Positions 7,632 through 16,303 of a stretch of DNA of 45,541 bases are shown one piece after another (the first letter of the stretch is position 1; each line of letters opens with the position of its first letter). Where the stretch lies: assembly GCA_900315585.1 (NCBI GenBank), contig OMZP01000023.1:1-45541 (forward strand), read 5' to 3'. Made by a program: the position numbers and the translations under genes. The notes beneath the pieces are model-generated. The model was not told the DNA's origin. It did not search any database and saw nothing but the letters and a program-made list of their open reading frames with translations. Origin of the DNA: an uncultured Eubacteriales bacterium. Lineage in GTDB: Bacteria; Bacillota; Clostridia; Christensenellales; Aristaeellaceae.

Positions 7632-8981
7632 ATGAAAAAAGTCGGAATGATCTCCCTGGGCTGCGCGAAGAACCGGGTGGACAGCGAAAACATGCTGGGC
7701 ATGCTGAAGCAGCGGGGCTACGAAATCGTGGCCGATCCCGCCGAGGCGGACGTGCTGTTCGTGAACACCTGCGGGTTCATCGAGAGCGCCAAGGAGGAAT
7801 CCATCGACGCCATCTTTGAGATGGCCCAATACAAGAAGCAGGGCAACAAGAAGCTGTTTGTCACCGGCTGCCTGGCCCAGCGGTACCCGGAGGCGCTGCT
7901 GAGCGAGATCCCGGAGATCGACGGCATCCTGGGCGTGGCGGAGTATTCCCGCCTGTTCGACATGATGGAGGCCGCGGAAAAGGGCGACAAGCCCTGCTAT
8001 ACCGCCAACGGCGCGCGGTTTTTGCACACGCCCCGGGTGCTGACCACCCCCGGCTACAGCGCCTACGTGAAGATCTCCGACGGCTGCGACAACCGCTGCA
8101 CCTACTGCGCCATCCCGCTGATCCGCGGCGGCTACAGCTCCCGGCCCTTTGAGGACATCGTCCAGGAGTGCCGCGCCCTGGCGGCGGACGGCGTGACGGA
8201 GCTCACCCTGATCGCCCAGGACACCAGCCGCTACGGCTGTGACCTCGGCGACGGGCACTACCTGCTGCCGGAGCTTCTGGAGGCCGTGAGCGAAATCGAG
8301 GGCGTGCACTGGGTGCGGGTGCTCTACTGCTACCCGGATTCCACCGAGGACCGGCTGCTGGACGCCATCCAGCGCCTCCCCAAGGTGGCCCCCTACCTGG
8401 ATTTGCCCCTGCAGCACATCGACGACGCCCTGCTGAAGGCCATGAACCGCCGGGGCAGCGCCGACTGGATCAAGAGCCGCATCGTCGAATGCCGCAAGCG
8501 GGGCATCCTGCTGCGCACCACGATGATCGTGGGCTTCCCCGGCGAGACGGACGCACAATTCCAAACCCTGCTGGACTTCGTGAAGGAGGCCCGCTTCGAG
8601 CGCCTCGGCGCGTTCACCTACTCCGCTGAGGAGGGCACCGCCGCGGCCAGGATGCCCAACCAGATCGACGAGGCCGTGAAGCAGCAGCGCATGGATCAGC
8701 TGATGATGCTGCAACAGGCCGTGTCCATGGAAGTCAACGAGGCCCGCATCGGCACGGAGTGCGAGGTGCTGGTGGACGGCTTCGACGAGGAGACCGGCCG
8801 CTTCTACGGGCGCAGCCTGCTGGAGGCCCCGGAGAGCGACGGCTGCATCTGGCTGAACGTCAGCCCCGGGCTGAACGCCGATCGGGAATTGACCCCCGGC
8901 GAATATGTGCAGGTGAAGATCACCGGCGCGGACGCCTATGACCTGGAAGGAACTGTGACAGGGAGAGGGAATAGGCAATAG
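7632..8981 (+). CDS. rimO: Ribosomal protein S12 methylthiotransferase
   Basis: A 449-residue radical SAM enzyme that adds a methylthio group to the conserved Asp of ribosomal protein S12. Domains in order: UPF0004 (residues about 3-120) with its cluster cysteines in SLGCAKN, NTCGFIES and TGCLAQRYP; radical SAM core with Cys152-x3-Cys156-x2-Cys159 in GCDNRCTYC; a C-terminal TRAM domain (about 380-445). LGCAKNRVDSE favours RimO over MiaB. The start at 7632 follows a weak AGAAGGAAAAG ribosome binding site. The final residues (GRGNRQ) run into a GGAATAGGCAATAG repeat that supplies the stop codon. Confidence 0.95.
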   Translation: MKKVGMISLGCAKNRVDSENMLGMLKQRGYEIVADPAEADVLFVNTCGFIESAKEESIDAIFEMAQYKKQGNKKLFVTGCLAQRYPEALLSEIPEIDGILGVAEYSRLFDMMEAAEKGDKPCYTANGARFLHTPRVLTTPGYSAYVKISDGCDNRCTYCAIPLIRGGYSSRPFEDIVQECRALAADGVTELTLIAQDTSRYGCDLGDGHYLLPELLEAVSEIEGVHWVRVLYCYPDSTEDRLLDAIQRLPKVAPYLDLPLQHIDDALLKAMNRRGSADWIKSRIVECRKRGILLRTTMIVGFPGETDAQFQTLLDFVKEARFERLGAFTYSAEEGTAAARMPNQIDEAVKQQRMDQLMMLQQAVSMEVNEARIGTECEVLVDGFDEETGRFYGRSLLEAPESDGCIWLNVSPGLNADRELTPGEYVQVKITGADAYDLEGTVTGRGNRQ

Positions 8982-9421
8982 GGAATAGGCAATAGGAATA
9001 GCGGCTGCCGCGGCTGTCCTTGCTTCCTTCGCATCACCGGCACGGATGCCTATGACCTGGAAGGGACGATCCTCGAGCATTGACCATGTAGGGGCGGCGT
9101 TGCGCCGCCCGCCCGTTTCTTGCTTCCCCACCGCAGTGGGGAAGTCCCCCGAAGGGGGGATAGGGCACCCCACGCGTGGCAATTCCCGCATCCCTTCCGC
9201 TCTGAGTGCCCCACCCCCGCAAGCGGTTCCCCTCCCCGCTGAGGCAGGGAGGCCTGGATTGCGGCTGCCGCGCATTTCTCCAAAAGCCTTCCCCTCTGGG
9301 GAAGGTGGATCGGCGCGCAGCGACGAGACGGATGAGGTCGAATGCGCGCAGCCCTGCACTTTCAGACTCGACCTCATCCGACCCGCCTTCGGCGGCCCAC
9401 CTTCCCCAAAGGGGAAGGCTT
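8960..9421. repeat. Intergenic repeat cluster between rimO and pgsA
   Basis: No gene is supported here. In order: GGAATAGGCAATAG tract (8966-9000); a partial copy of the rimO 3' end (9034-9066 repeats the coding sequence for GADAYDLEGT, about 8928-8954); a GC hairpin GGGGCGGCG/CGCCGCCC (9087-9115, also at 12915); a CTTCCCCACC...GTGGGGAAG element running into GATAGGGCACCCC (9122-9175, also at 12672-12726); and two family B repeats facing each other (9285-9340 and 9369-9421), together a large inverted repeat. Confidence 0.75.
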
Positions 9422-9450
9422 AAAAACTGTGGTGACCCCAATAGGAGTGC

Positions 9451-10011
9451 ATGATTATGAATCTCCCCAACAAACTCACCCTGCTGCGCGTGTGCCTGAT
9501 CCCCTTCTTCGTGGTGTTTGCGAAGATGGGCGGCTTCGGCATGCAGCTGGCCGCGGTGGCCGTCTACATCCTGGCCTGCGTCACGGACGCGCTGGACGGG
9601 CACATCGCCCGCAGTCGTGGCCTCGTCACCAACTTCGGCAAGTTCATGGACCCCATCGCCGACAAGCTGCTGGTGATGAGCGCAATGATCGTGCTGACGG
9701 CCCAGGGGCGCATGCCGGACTGGGTGTGCATCCTGATGCTGGGCCGGGAATTCCTGGTCAGCGGCTTTCGGCTGGTGGCGGTGGAGAACGGCGTGGTGAT
9801 CGCCGCGGGCCCGCTGGGCAAGGTGAAGACGGTGTTCCAGATGCTCAGCACCCTCGCGCTCATGCTGCTGGTGCCGGTGGAGGGGGACGCGCTGCTGGGC
9901 AGCGGCGGCGTCCTCTTCGCCAACATCCTGCTCTACATCGCCCTCGCCCTCACCGTCTTGAGCGGCGCGGACTACATCATCCGGAATCGGGATTGCATCC
10001 GGGACATGTAA
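9451..10011 (+). CDS. pgsA: CDP-diacylglycerol--glycerol-3-phosphate 3-phosphatidyltransferase
   Basis: A 186-residue integral membrane enzyme that makes phosphatidylglycerol phosphate, the committed step to phosphatidylglycerol and cardiolipin. The CDP-alcohol phosphotransferase signature D-x2-D-G-x2-A-R-x8-G-x3-D-x3-D is complete in TDALDGHIARSRGLVTNFGK followed by FMDPIADK. About five hydrophobic segments are seen, beginning with LTLLRVCLIPFFVVFAK. The start is ATG at 9451 with AGGAG at 9442-9446; a second ATG at 9457 is possible. It stands alone between repeat clusters. Confidence 0.93.
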   Translation: MIMNLPNKLTLLRVCLIPFFVVFAKMGGFGMQLAAVAVYILACVTDALDGHIARSRGLVTNFGKFMDPIADKLLVMSAMIVLTAQGRMPDWVCILMLGREFLVSGFRLVAVENGVVIAAGPLGKVKTVFQMLSTLALMLLVPVEGDALLGSGGVLFANILLYIALALTVLSGADYIIRNRDCIRDM

Positions 10012-10015
10012 ACCA

Positions 10016-10098
10016 GTCAGGAGTGAGAAGTCAGGAGTGAGGAGTTATAAGTTTGTGCGCGGCAGCCACAATTAACTCCTAATTCCTCACTCAAACAA
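10016..10098. repeat. Paired purine/pyrimidine tracts between pgsA and the GH3 gene
   Basis: A GGAGTGAGAAGTCAGGAGTG-type tract (10019-10047) is followed 25 nt later by its complementary AACTCCTAATTCCTCACTC tract (10075-10094). The pair can fold into a stem that ends 35 nt before the next start codon. Confidence 0.75.
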
Positions 10099-10129
10099 TA
10101 CGGCATCACAATAGAAAGGAATCATCGCA

Positions 10130-12541
10130 ATGCAAAAGTGGTCTCGCATCAACTACCACCCGAACCTGCCCCTGGGGGCGGACGGTCGTCGGGTCACGGC
10201 CAGCCCGGAGCACATTCGCCTGAGCAAGGAGGCCGCCCGGGAGGGCATGGTGCTTTTGAAGAACGAAGGCGGCGCGCTGCCCCTGGCCATGGGCGCGAAG
10301 GTGGCGCTGTTCGGCAAGGGCACCTATGACTACGTGAAGGGCGGCGGCGGCAGCGGCGACGTGACCGTGCCCTACACCCGGAGCCTTGCCGAGGGCATGA
10401 AGCGGCATCCGGAGCGGGTGACGCTGTTCGACGGCACGGACGACTTCTACCGCAAGCATGTGGAGACCTCCTATGCCAACGGGCGGGACCCCGGCGCGGT
10501 GGAGGAGCCTGCGCTGCCGGCGGAGCTGGTGGCCCGGGCCGCGGCCTTCGCCGACACCGCCATCATCTCCATCAGCCGCTTCTCCAGCGAGGGCTGGGAC
10601 CGCAAGAGCGCCTTTGACAAGATCGAGAACCACATCGGCCTGTGGGCCGACGACCCCCGCTACGCCCTGACCCAGGCCATGTTCCCCAAGGGCGACTTCT
10701 ACCTCACCGACGCCGAGGAGGCCATGGTGAACCAGGTGAAGGCGGCCTTCGGGCGCGTGATCGTGGTGCTGAACGTGGGCAGCGTGTTCGACACCTCCTT
10801 CTTCAAGGACGATCCCGCCATTCAGGCGGCCCTGATGGGCTGGCAGGCGGGCCTGGAGGGCGGCCTGGCCGAGGCGGAGCTGCTGCTGGGCATCGCCAAT
10901 CCCTCCGGCAAGCTGGCGGACACCTTCGCCGCCACCCTGGAGGACTATCCCTCCAGCCCCAACTTCTACGAGAGCGACGACTTCGTGGACTACGAGGACG
11001 ACATCTACGTGGGCTATCGCTACTTCGAGACCATCCCCGGCGCGGCGGAGAAGGTGAACTATCCCTTCGGCTTCGGCCTGAGCTACACCGCCTTCGCCCT
11101 GGAGGACGCCTCCGCGGCGGTGGACGGGGAAGACATCGTGGCCCGGGTCACCGTGGTGAACACCGGAAACCGCCCCGGCAGGGAGGTAGCGCAGCTGTAT
11201 TTCTCCGCGCCCCAGGGCAAGCTCGGCAAGCCGGCGCGTCAGCTGGCGGGGTGGAAGAAGACCCGTCTCCTGAACCCCGGCGAGAGCCAGCGGGTGGAGA
11301 TCCGCTTCCCCATTTCCCAGATGGCCTCCTACGACGACCTGGGCAAGGTGCAAAAGTCCGCCTGGGTGCTGGAGGCGGGCGAGTATCGCTTCTTCCTGGG
11401 CACGGACGTGCGCGCCCCGCAGCTGGATTTCGCCTGGACGCTGAATGAGAATCGGGTGGTGGAGCAGCTGACGGAGCGGATGGCGCCCACCCAGTTGAAG
11501 CGGCGGATGCGCTCCGACGGCAGCTATGAGGCCCTGCCCCTGGGCACGCCCAACGATCCCAGGGCCAGCGCCATCGGCGTGAACCCGGACTCCGGCTTCT
11601 GCGTGAACCCGCCGGTGCGGGCCCAGGGCCACGTGGCCTTCCAGAAGCCCAGCGACAAGAAGCCGCTGAAGGACGTGGCGGAGGGCAAACTGACCCTGGA
11701 CGCCTTCATCGCCCAGCTCTCCGACGAGGATTTGGCCTGGCTTCTGGGCGGCACGCCCAACGTGGGCGTGGCCAACACCTACGGCTACGGCAACCTGCCG
11801 GCCTACGGCGTGCCCAGCGTCATGACCGCCGACGGCCCCGCGGGCCTGCGCATCCAGCCCCAGGTGGGCGTGAAGACCACGGCCTTCCCCTGCGCCTGCC
11901 TGCTGGCCTGCACCTGGGACGAAGCCGTCACCGAGGCGGTGGGCCGCGCCGCGGGCGAGGAGGTCAAGGAGAACAACATCGGCGTGTGGCTGGCCCCCGG
12001 CGTGAACATCCACCGCAACCCCCTCTGCGGCCGCAACTTCGAGTACTACTCCGAGGATCCGCTGCTCACCGGCCACCTGGCGGGCGCGCTGATCAGGGGC
12101 GTGCAGTCGAACGGCGTCGCCGCCACCGCCAAGCACCTGGCCCTGAACAACAAGGAGACCAACCGCACCCAGGCCGACTCCCGCGCCTCCGAGCGGGCCA
12201 TCCGCGAGATCTACCTGAAAGCCTTTGAAATCATCGTGAAGCAGTATGACGTGTGGAGCATCATGACCAGCTACAACGTCATCAACGGCCACCGCGCCAG
12301 CGAAAACGCCGACATGCTGAACGGCATCCTCCGCCAGGAGTGGGGCTTCCAGGGCCTCGTCACCACCGACTGGTGGACCTACGGCGAGCACTACAAGGAG
12401 TGCGCCGCCGGCAACGACGTGAAGATGGGCTGCGGCTATCCCGACCGCCTGCTGACTGCCCTGGAAAAGGGCGTCCTGACGAGGGCACAGATGGAGCTCG
12501 CCGCCCGACATATCCTGGGGCTGATCCTGAAACTGGATTGA
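10130..12541 (+). CDS. Glycoside hydrolase family 3 enzyme with reversed domain order
   Basis: An 803-residue protein, probably a beta-glucosidase or related exo-glycosidase. The usual GH3 order is turned round. Residues about 25-320 are the alpha/beta C-terminal domain (SKEAAREGMVLLKNEGGALPL) and about 325-430 a fibronectin III-like domain (VTVVNTGNRPGREVAQLYFS). Residues about 520-800 are the catalytic barrel (MTADGPAGLR, GRNFEYYSEDP, ATAKHLALNN), with the nucleophile Asp747 in TTDWW. This order is established for some rumen enzymes such as those of Ruminococcus albus and Butyrivibrio. There is no signal peptide, so it is probably cytoplasmic and acts on imported oligosaccharides. The ribosome binding site is GAAAGGA before 10130. 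Sugar specificity is not predictable. Confidence 0.9.
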   Translation: MQKWSRINYHPNLPLGADGRRVTASPEHIRLSKEAAREGMVLLKNEGGALPLAMGAKVALFGKGTYDYVKGGGGSGDVTVPYTRSLAEGMKRHPERVTLFDGTDDFYRKHVETSYANGRDPGAVEEPALPAELVARAAAFADTAIISISRFSSEGWDRKSAFDKIENHIGLWADDPRYALTQAMFPKGDFYLTDAEEAMVNQVKAAFGRVIVVLNVGSVFDTSFFKDDPAIQAALMGWQAGLEGGLAEAELLLGIANPSGKLADTFAATLEDYPSSPNFYESDDFVDYEDDIYVGYRYFETIPGAAEKVNYPFGFGLSYTAFALEDASAAVDGEDIVARVTVVNTGNRPGREVAQLYFSAPQGKLGKPARQLAGWKKTRLLNPGESQRVEIRFPISQMASYDDLGKVQKSAWVLEAGEYRFFLGTDVRAPQLDFAWTLNENRVVEQLTERMAPTQLKRRMRSDGSYEALPLGTPNDPRASAIGVNPDSGFCVNPPVRAQGHVAFQKPSDKKPLKDVAEGKLTLDAFIAQLSDEDLAWLLGGTPNVGVANTYGYGNLPAYGVPSVMTADGPAGLRIQPQVGVKTTAFPCACLLACTWDEAVTEAVGRAAGEEVKENNIGVWLAPGVNIHRNPLCGRNFEYYSEDPLLTGHLAGALIRGVQSNGVAATAKHLALNNKETNRTQADSRASERAIREIYLKAFEIIVKQYDVWSIMTSYNVINGHRASENADMLNGILRQEWGFQGLVTTDWWTYGEHYKECAAGNDVKMGCGYPDRLLTALEKGVLTRAQMELAARHILGLILKLD

Positions 12542-13117
12542 CCGGCAGGGTGGCTGCCACCTGCTGCCGCCTGAGCGCGGAGCGCTCAACCCCATTTGCT
12601 GCCGCCCTCTGCAACCGACCCCCGTGCGCCATTGTATGTGAAATGGGGACGGTTCTCAATTCACGTAAAGCTTCCCCACCGTAGTGGGGAAGTGGCCGAG
12701 CGCAAGCGAGGTCGATAGGGCACCCCGTGGAACGCCATTTTTTGGCGGCCTGCACCAAAACCCGAACTTCGCCGCTACGCACATCGCGCATACGCTGGCT
12801 CGTTCAAAGGGTTTTGGGTTGCAGGCCGCCTTTTCCGATAGGGGAACCCCCTCTCAGGCGCTTCGCGCCAGCTCTCCCCCTCACGGGGGCGAGCCAAGGC
12901 TGCGGCGAGGCGGATGTAGGGGCGGCGTTGCGCCGCCCGCCTCGGTGTTCCATTTGCATCTCGGACAGCATGAATGCTGTCCCTACGGATGTCGTTGCGG
13001 GATGTGCAACCCCGTAGGGACGCCATTCATGGCATCCGTCATAGGGGAACGACCTCATCCGTCATTTGCTTCGCAAATGCCACCTTCCCCTAAAGGGGAA
13101 GGCTTTTGGAACACAAA
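12542..13117. repeat. Intergenic repeat array, GH3-ftsK gap (proximal part)
   Basis: No supported gene. Contents in order: a GC-rich repeat with GAGCGC (12561-12606, related to 13277-13318 and 13373-13406); the hairpin GTGAAATGGGGACGGTTCTC (12638-12664, also at 28143-28181); a CTTCCCCACC element (12672-12726, also at 9122-9175); an inverted repeat with GGCGGCCTGCA at 12744-12754 and TGCAGGCCGCC at 12820-12830 (same core at 28489-28499); a GC hairpin (12915-12943); palindromes centred on ATGAAT or ATTCAT (12963-12982, 13018-13037); and a family B repeat (13050-13104). Confidence 0.75.
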
Positions 13118-13361
13118 GATTTCCCGGCCTGGAATCAGTGGGCCGGGAAATCGTGTTTGTATGGGCGGCTGAGGCTGAACCGCGAACACAACCCCCATGC
13201 GCTGGAATCTATGGCGCATGGGGGTTGGTTCATGATCGCGGCAGCAGTTGGGATGGAACATCCCATGTTCCGCGCGGCAGCGAACGGGGTTGAGCGCCCT
13301 GCGCTCGGAGCGGCCCTGTCGCAAGGCAATTCCCGGCGCTGGAATCAGTGGCGCCGGGAAT
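13118..13361. repeat. Three hairpins with a conserved 11-nt loop and different stems
   Basis: Stems are 13118-13129/13141-13152 (12 bp), 13190-13202/13214-13226 (13 bp) and 13329-13339/13351-13361 (11 bp), all perfect. Loops are TGGAATCAGTG, TGGAATCTATG and TGGAATCAGTG. The middle stem has a wholly different but still complementary sequence. The hairpins lie directly downstream of ftsK, within reach of its transcript, but no T-tract marks any of them as an ordinary terminator. Confidence 0.8.
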
Positions 13362-13406
13362 GGGAACCAGAAAGTGCGGCAGCAATCGGGATTGAGCGCC
13401 CTGCGC

Positions 13407-16187
13407 TCATTCCTCGAACATGGCCTGGGCCTCTTCGCGGGTGATGAGCACCTGCCGGGGCTTGGCGCCGTCGGCCTCGGAGACGATGCCGCGCTGGGCC
13501 ATCTCGTCGATGAGGCGGCCGGCCTTGGCATAGCCGATGCGCATGCGCCGCTGGAGCATGGAGATGGAGGCCTGGCCCATGTCGATGACGATGTCGATGG
13601 CCTCGGGCAGCCGCGGGTCGTACTCGCTGGCCACCTCCTCCTTCTCGGCGTCGGTGCGCACGGCGTTCTCCATGTGCTCCAGCATGTCCGGGTCGTAATT
13701 GGCCTCGCCGGACTGCTTGATGTACTCCACGATGGCGTGCACCTCGTCGTCGGACACCCACGCGCCCTGCACGCGCATGGACTTCATGCCGTTGGGCACG
13801 AACAGCATGTCGCCGTTGCCCAGCAGCTTTTCCGCGCCGCCGTGGTCGATCATGGTGCGGCTGTCCACCTGGCTCGCCACGGAGAAGGCGATGCGGGTGG
13901 GGATGTTGGCCTTGATGATGCCGGTAATGACGTTCACGGACGGGCGCTGGGTGGCGATGACCAGATGCATGCCGCAGGCGCGGGCCAGCTGGGCCAGGCG
14001 GCAGATGGAATCCTCCACCTCGCCGGGGCTGACCATCATCAGGTCGGCCAGCTCGTCGATGATGATGACCATCTGGGGCATCAGCTTCTCCCCGTCCTTG
14101 AGGGACTTGTTGTAGCCCTTGATGTCCCGCACGCCCCGCTCCGCAAACAGCTTGTATCGCTTCGTCATCTCCGCCACGGCCCAATCCAGGGCGCTGGCGG
14201 CCTTCTTCGGGTCCGTGACCACCGGGCAGACCAGGTGGGGAATGTCGTTGTAGATGCTCAGCTCCACCACCTTCGGGTCGATCAGGATCAGCTTGACCTC
14301 CTCCGGCGAGGACCGGAACAGGATCGACGTGATGATGGCGTTGATGCAGACGGACTTACCGGAGCCGGTCTGGCCCGCGATCAGCACGTGGGGCATCTTC
14401 GCGATGTCCGCCACGATGTAGCGGCCGGAGTTGTCCTTGCCCAGGCCCACCGCCACCTTGGACGGGTGCTTGCGGGCTTCGGCGGACTCCAGCACGTCCC
14501 TCAGGCGCACCATCTCCACCTTGTCGTTGGGAATCTCCACGCCCACGGCGGCCTTGCCGGGGATGGGCGCCTCGATGCGCACGCTCATCGCCGCCAGGTT
14601 CAGCGCGATGTCGTCCGCCAGGGACGTGATGCGGCTCACCTTCACGCCGGGGGCCGGCTGCAGCTCAAAGCGGGTCACCGCCGGGCCGTGGGCAATGCCC
14701 GTCAGCTTGGCGGAAATGCCGAAGCTCTTCAGGGTGTCCTCCAGCAGCCGCGCCTTCTGCATGTCGCGGGTGCTGTGGTCCGTGTCGTCGGCCCCGTCGC
14801 CCCGGGCCAGCAGGTCGATGGGCGGATAGTTGTAGGGCGGCGGCGCGTCCTCCTCCACCACCGGCTCCTTCGCCCGCTTCAGCTTGCCGAAGCTCTTCTT
14901 CTCGGCAATGCCCGCCTCCACAGTCTTCTTGCCCGGCAGGTCGAAGGGCGCTTCGTCCTCATCCGGGGTCTCGTAGGCCTCCGGCTGGATCTTCAAGTCG
15001 TCGATGGATACGTTCGTCTTCCTGTCTGCCTTCACCACCGGGACCTCCCCGGGGATGGCCTCCGGGATGTCCTCCGGCACGGTCTCCACCACCGGCGCGG
15101 GCGTCATGGAGGACGGGCGGTCCGGCTTGAAGGACTTGCGGGCGGGCTTCTTCTCGGCCTTCTCCGCCTCGTCAAAGGCCGCGACCTCCGCCTCCAGGCG
15201 GTCGAAATCGTCGAAGCTGTCGAACAGCTCGTCCTTCGCCGGGGCGGTGTTCTCCACGTTCTCGTTGTACAGCTTCTTGCGCTTGCGGGGCGTCGTCTCC
15301 GTCGCCGCGGGCCTGGCCGTCGCCGTCCGGCGGGCCTTCGGCTCCGCCGCCGCCGCCGCGGTGGTCGTGCCGGTCCGCTTGCGGGTCGGCTGGTTCACGG
15401 CCCGGGCCGGACGGCTCATGTCGTCCGCCATCGGGTCGCCCTTGCGCCGGGTATTGGTCTTGGAGGAGGCGGCGGAGCGCCGCTTCACGCCGCTGTCGCC
15501 CACGATCACGGACTCACTGTAGGGGTCGGACACCCGCCGGGGGGCCGTGCGGGGCCGCGAGGGGCGATTTTCATCGAACTCCCGTTCGCTGTTTCGCCGG
15601 GGCTGCCGGGACTCGCGCTGGCTGGCCCGATCGTTCACGAAGCGCAGCAGGCGGCCCATCCGCCCGGTGGCGGTGAGCAGCAGGATCATGATGAGCAGCG
15701 TGGCGATGAAGCCCCCCGCCACGCCCAGGTTGCGGTACAGCGGCCAGGCCAGCAGCGCGCCGATGGCCCCGCCGCCCGCGCCGTAGCCGTAGGACTTGGA
15801 GACAAAGTTGGTGTAGCCGGTGATGGTCATGCGCTCGGCCACGATGCGCTCGGCGAAGAACACGTGCACCGCCGTGAACAGGCAGACGATCAGCAGGGCG
15901 TCCGCCGCCACCCGCAGCGGCGCCACCCGCATGCCCCGGGCCGCGCCCACGCACAGCACCCCGGCCCAGGCCAGCACCAGCGGCAGCGCCACGGCCAGGC
16001 TGCCGCCCAGGCCCCGCAGCACGTCGCGGATCGCGCCCATGCCGGTGCCGTCGGTGGGGGGCACCAGGCAAATGTAAATCAATAGAACGGCCAGCCCGAA
16101 CAGCGCCACCGCCGCCAGGATCAGCATTGGCGCGCTGGAGCCGGACTCCCGTTCCTCATAGACCTGTCGATTCGCTCTTGAAGCCAA
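13407..16187 (-). CDS. ftsK: DNA translocase FtsK/SpoIIIE
   Basis: A 926-residue membrane-anchored ATP-driven DNA pump that clears chromosomal DNA through the division or sporulation septum. Four N-terminal membrane segments (residues about 20-180) are followed by a long charged and Pro/Thr-rich linker (about 190-480), the motor with Walker A AGQTGSGKSVCINA (near 600), Walker B MVIIIDELADLM, and the C-terminal winged-helix gamma domain (IGYAKAGRLIDEMAQRGIV) that reads polar DNA motifs. The start is TTG at 16187, set by GGAGGT 9 nt upstream. The stop codon lies inside a short GAGCGC repeat. It is transcribed with the replication fork. The sequence alone does not separate vegetative FtsK from sporulation SpoIIIE. 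Confidence 0.95.
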   Translation of the reverse strand: MASRANRQVYEERESGSSAPMLILAAVALFGLAVLLIYICLVPPTDGTGMGAIRDVLRGLGGSLAVALPLVLAWAGVLCVGAARGMRVAPLRVAADALLIVCLFTAVHVFFAERIVAERMTITGYTNFVSKSYGYGAGGGAIGALLAWPLYRNLGVAGGFIATLLIMILLLTATGRMGRLLRFVNDRASQRESRQPRRNSEREFDENRPSRPRTAPRRVSDPYSESVIVGDSGVKRRSAASSKTNTRRKGDPMADDMSRPARAVNQPTRKRTGTTTAAAAAEPKARRTATARPAATETTPRKRKKLYNENVENTAPAKDELFDSFDDFDRLEAEVAAFDEAEKAEKKPARKSFKPDRPSSMTPAPVVETVPEDIPEAIPGEVPVVKADRKTNVSIDDLKIQPEAYETPDEDEAPFDLPGKKTVEAGIAEKKSFGKLKRAKEPVVEEDAPPPYNYPPIDLLARGDGADDTDHSTRDMQKARLLEDTLKSFGISAKLTGIAHGPAVTRFELQPAPGVKVSRITSLADDIALNLAAMSVRIEAPIPGKAAVGVEIPNDKVEMVRLRDVLESAEARKHPSKVAVGLGKDNSGRYIVADIAKMPHVLIAGQTGSGKSVCINAIITSILFRSSPEEVKLILIDPKVVELSIYNDIPHLVCPVVTDPKKAASALDWAVAEMTKRYKLFAERGVRDIKGYNKSLKDGEKLMPQMVIIIDELADLMMVSPGEVEDSICRLAQLARACGMHLVIATQRPSVNVITGIIKANIPTRIAFSVASQVDSRTMIDHGGAEKLLGNGDMLFVPNGMKSMRVQGAWVSDDEVHAIVEYIKQSGEANYDPDMLEHMENAVRTDAEKEEVASEYDPRLPEAIDIVIDMGQASISMLQRRMRIGYAKAGRLIDEMAQRGIVSEADGAKPRQVLITREEAQAMFEE

Positions 16188-16238
16188 GGATTGAATACCT
16201 CCGAATGAATTTAGCGCCGCTTCTATGACGCGAAAACT

Positions 16239-16272
16239 CCCATCCGGCTCTCATTTTACAGAATCGGATGGG
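16239..16272 (-). terminator. Hairpin between cvpA and ftsK
   Basis: CCCATCCG (16239-16246) pairs with CGGATGGG (16265-16272). On the minus strand the stem is followed by AGTTTT, so it probably ends cvpA transcription 30 nt past its stop codon. The plus strand also has GTTTTG after the stem. The T-tract is short, so termination may be partial and allow some read-through into ftsK. Confidence 0.6.
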
Positions 16273-16303
16273 GTTTTGTCGGAATCTCGTCCAATTTGTG
16301 GGG

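Noticed and set aside
10106..12595. An 829-codon open frame on the minus strand opposite the GH3 gene
   Set aside because: Same reason: it lies wholly antisense to a clear GH3 enzyme and reads as His/Gln/Ala/Gly-rich sequence without recognisable domains.
12684..13172. Plus-strand open frame of 162 codons in the GH3-ftsK gap
   Set aside because: It consists of translated dispersed repeats (CTTCCCCACC, GGGGCGGCG, family B) and has no ribosome binding site or homology that I recognise.
13248..16085. A 945-codon open frame on the plus strand opposite ftsK
   Set aside because: It mirrors ftsK in the complementary strand, has a His/Gly/Ala/Val-rich low-complexity composition typical of shadow frames in GC-rich DNA, and no ribosome binding site or domain.
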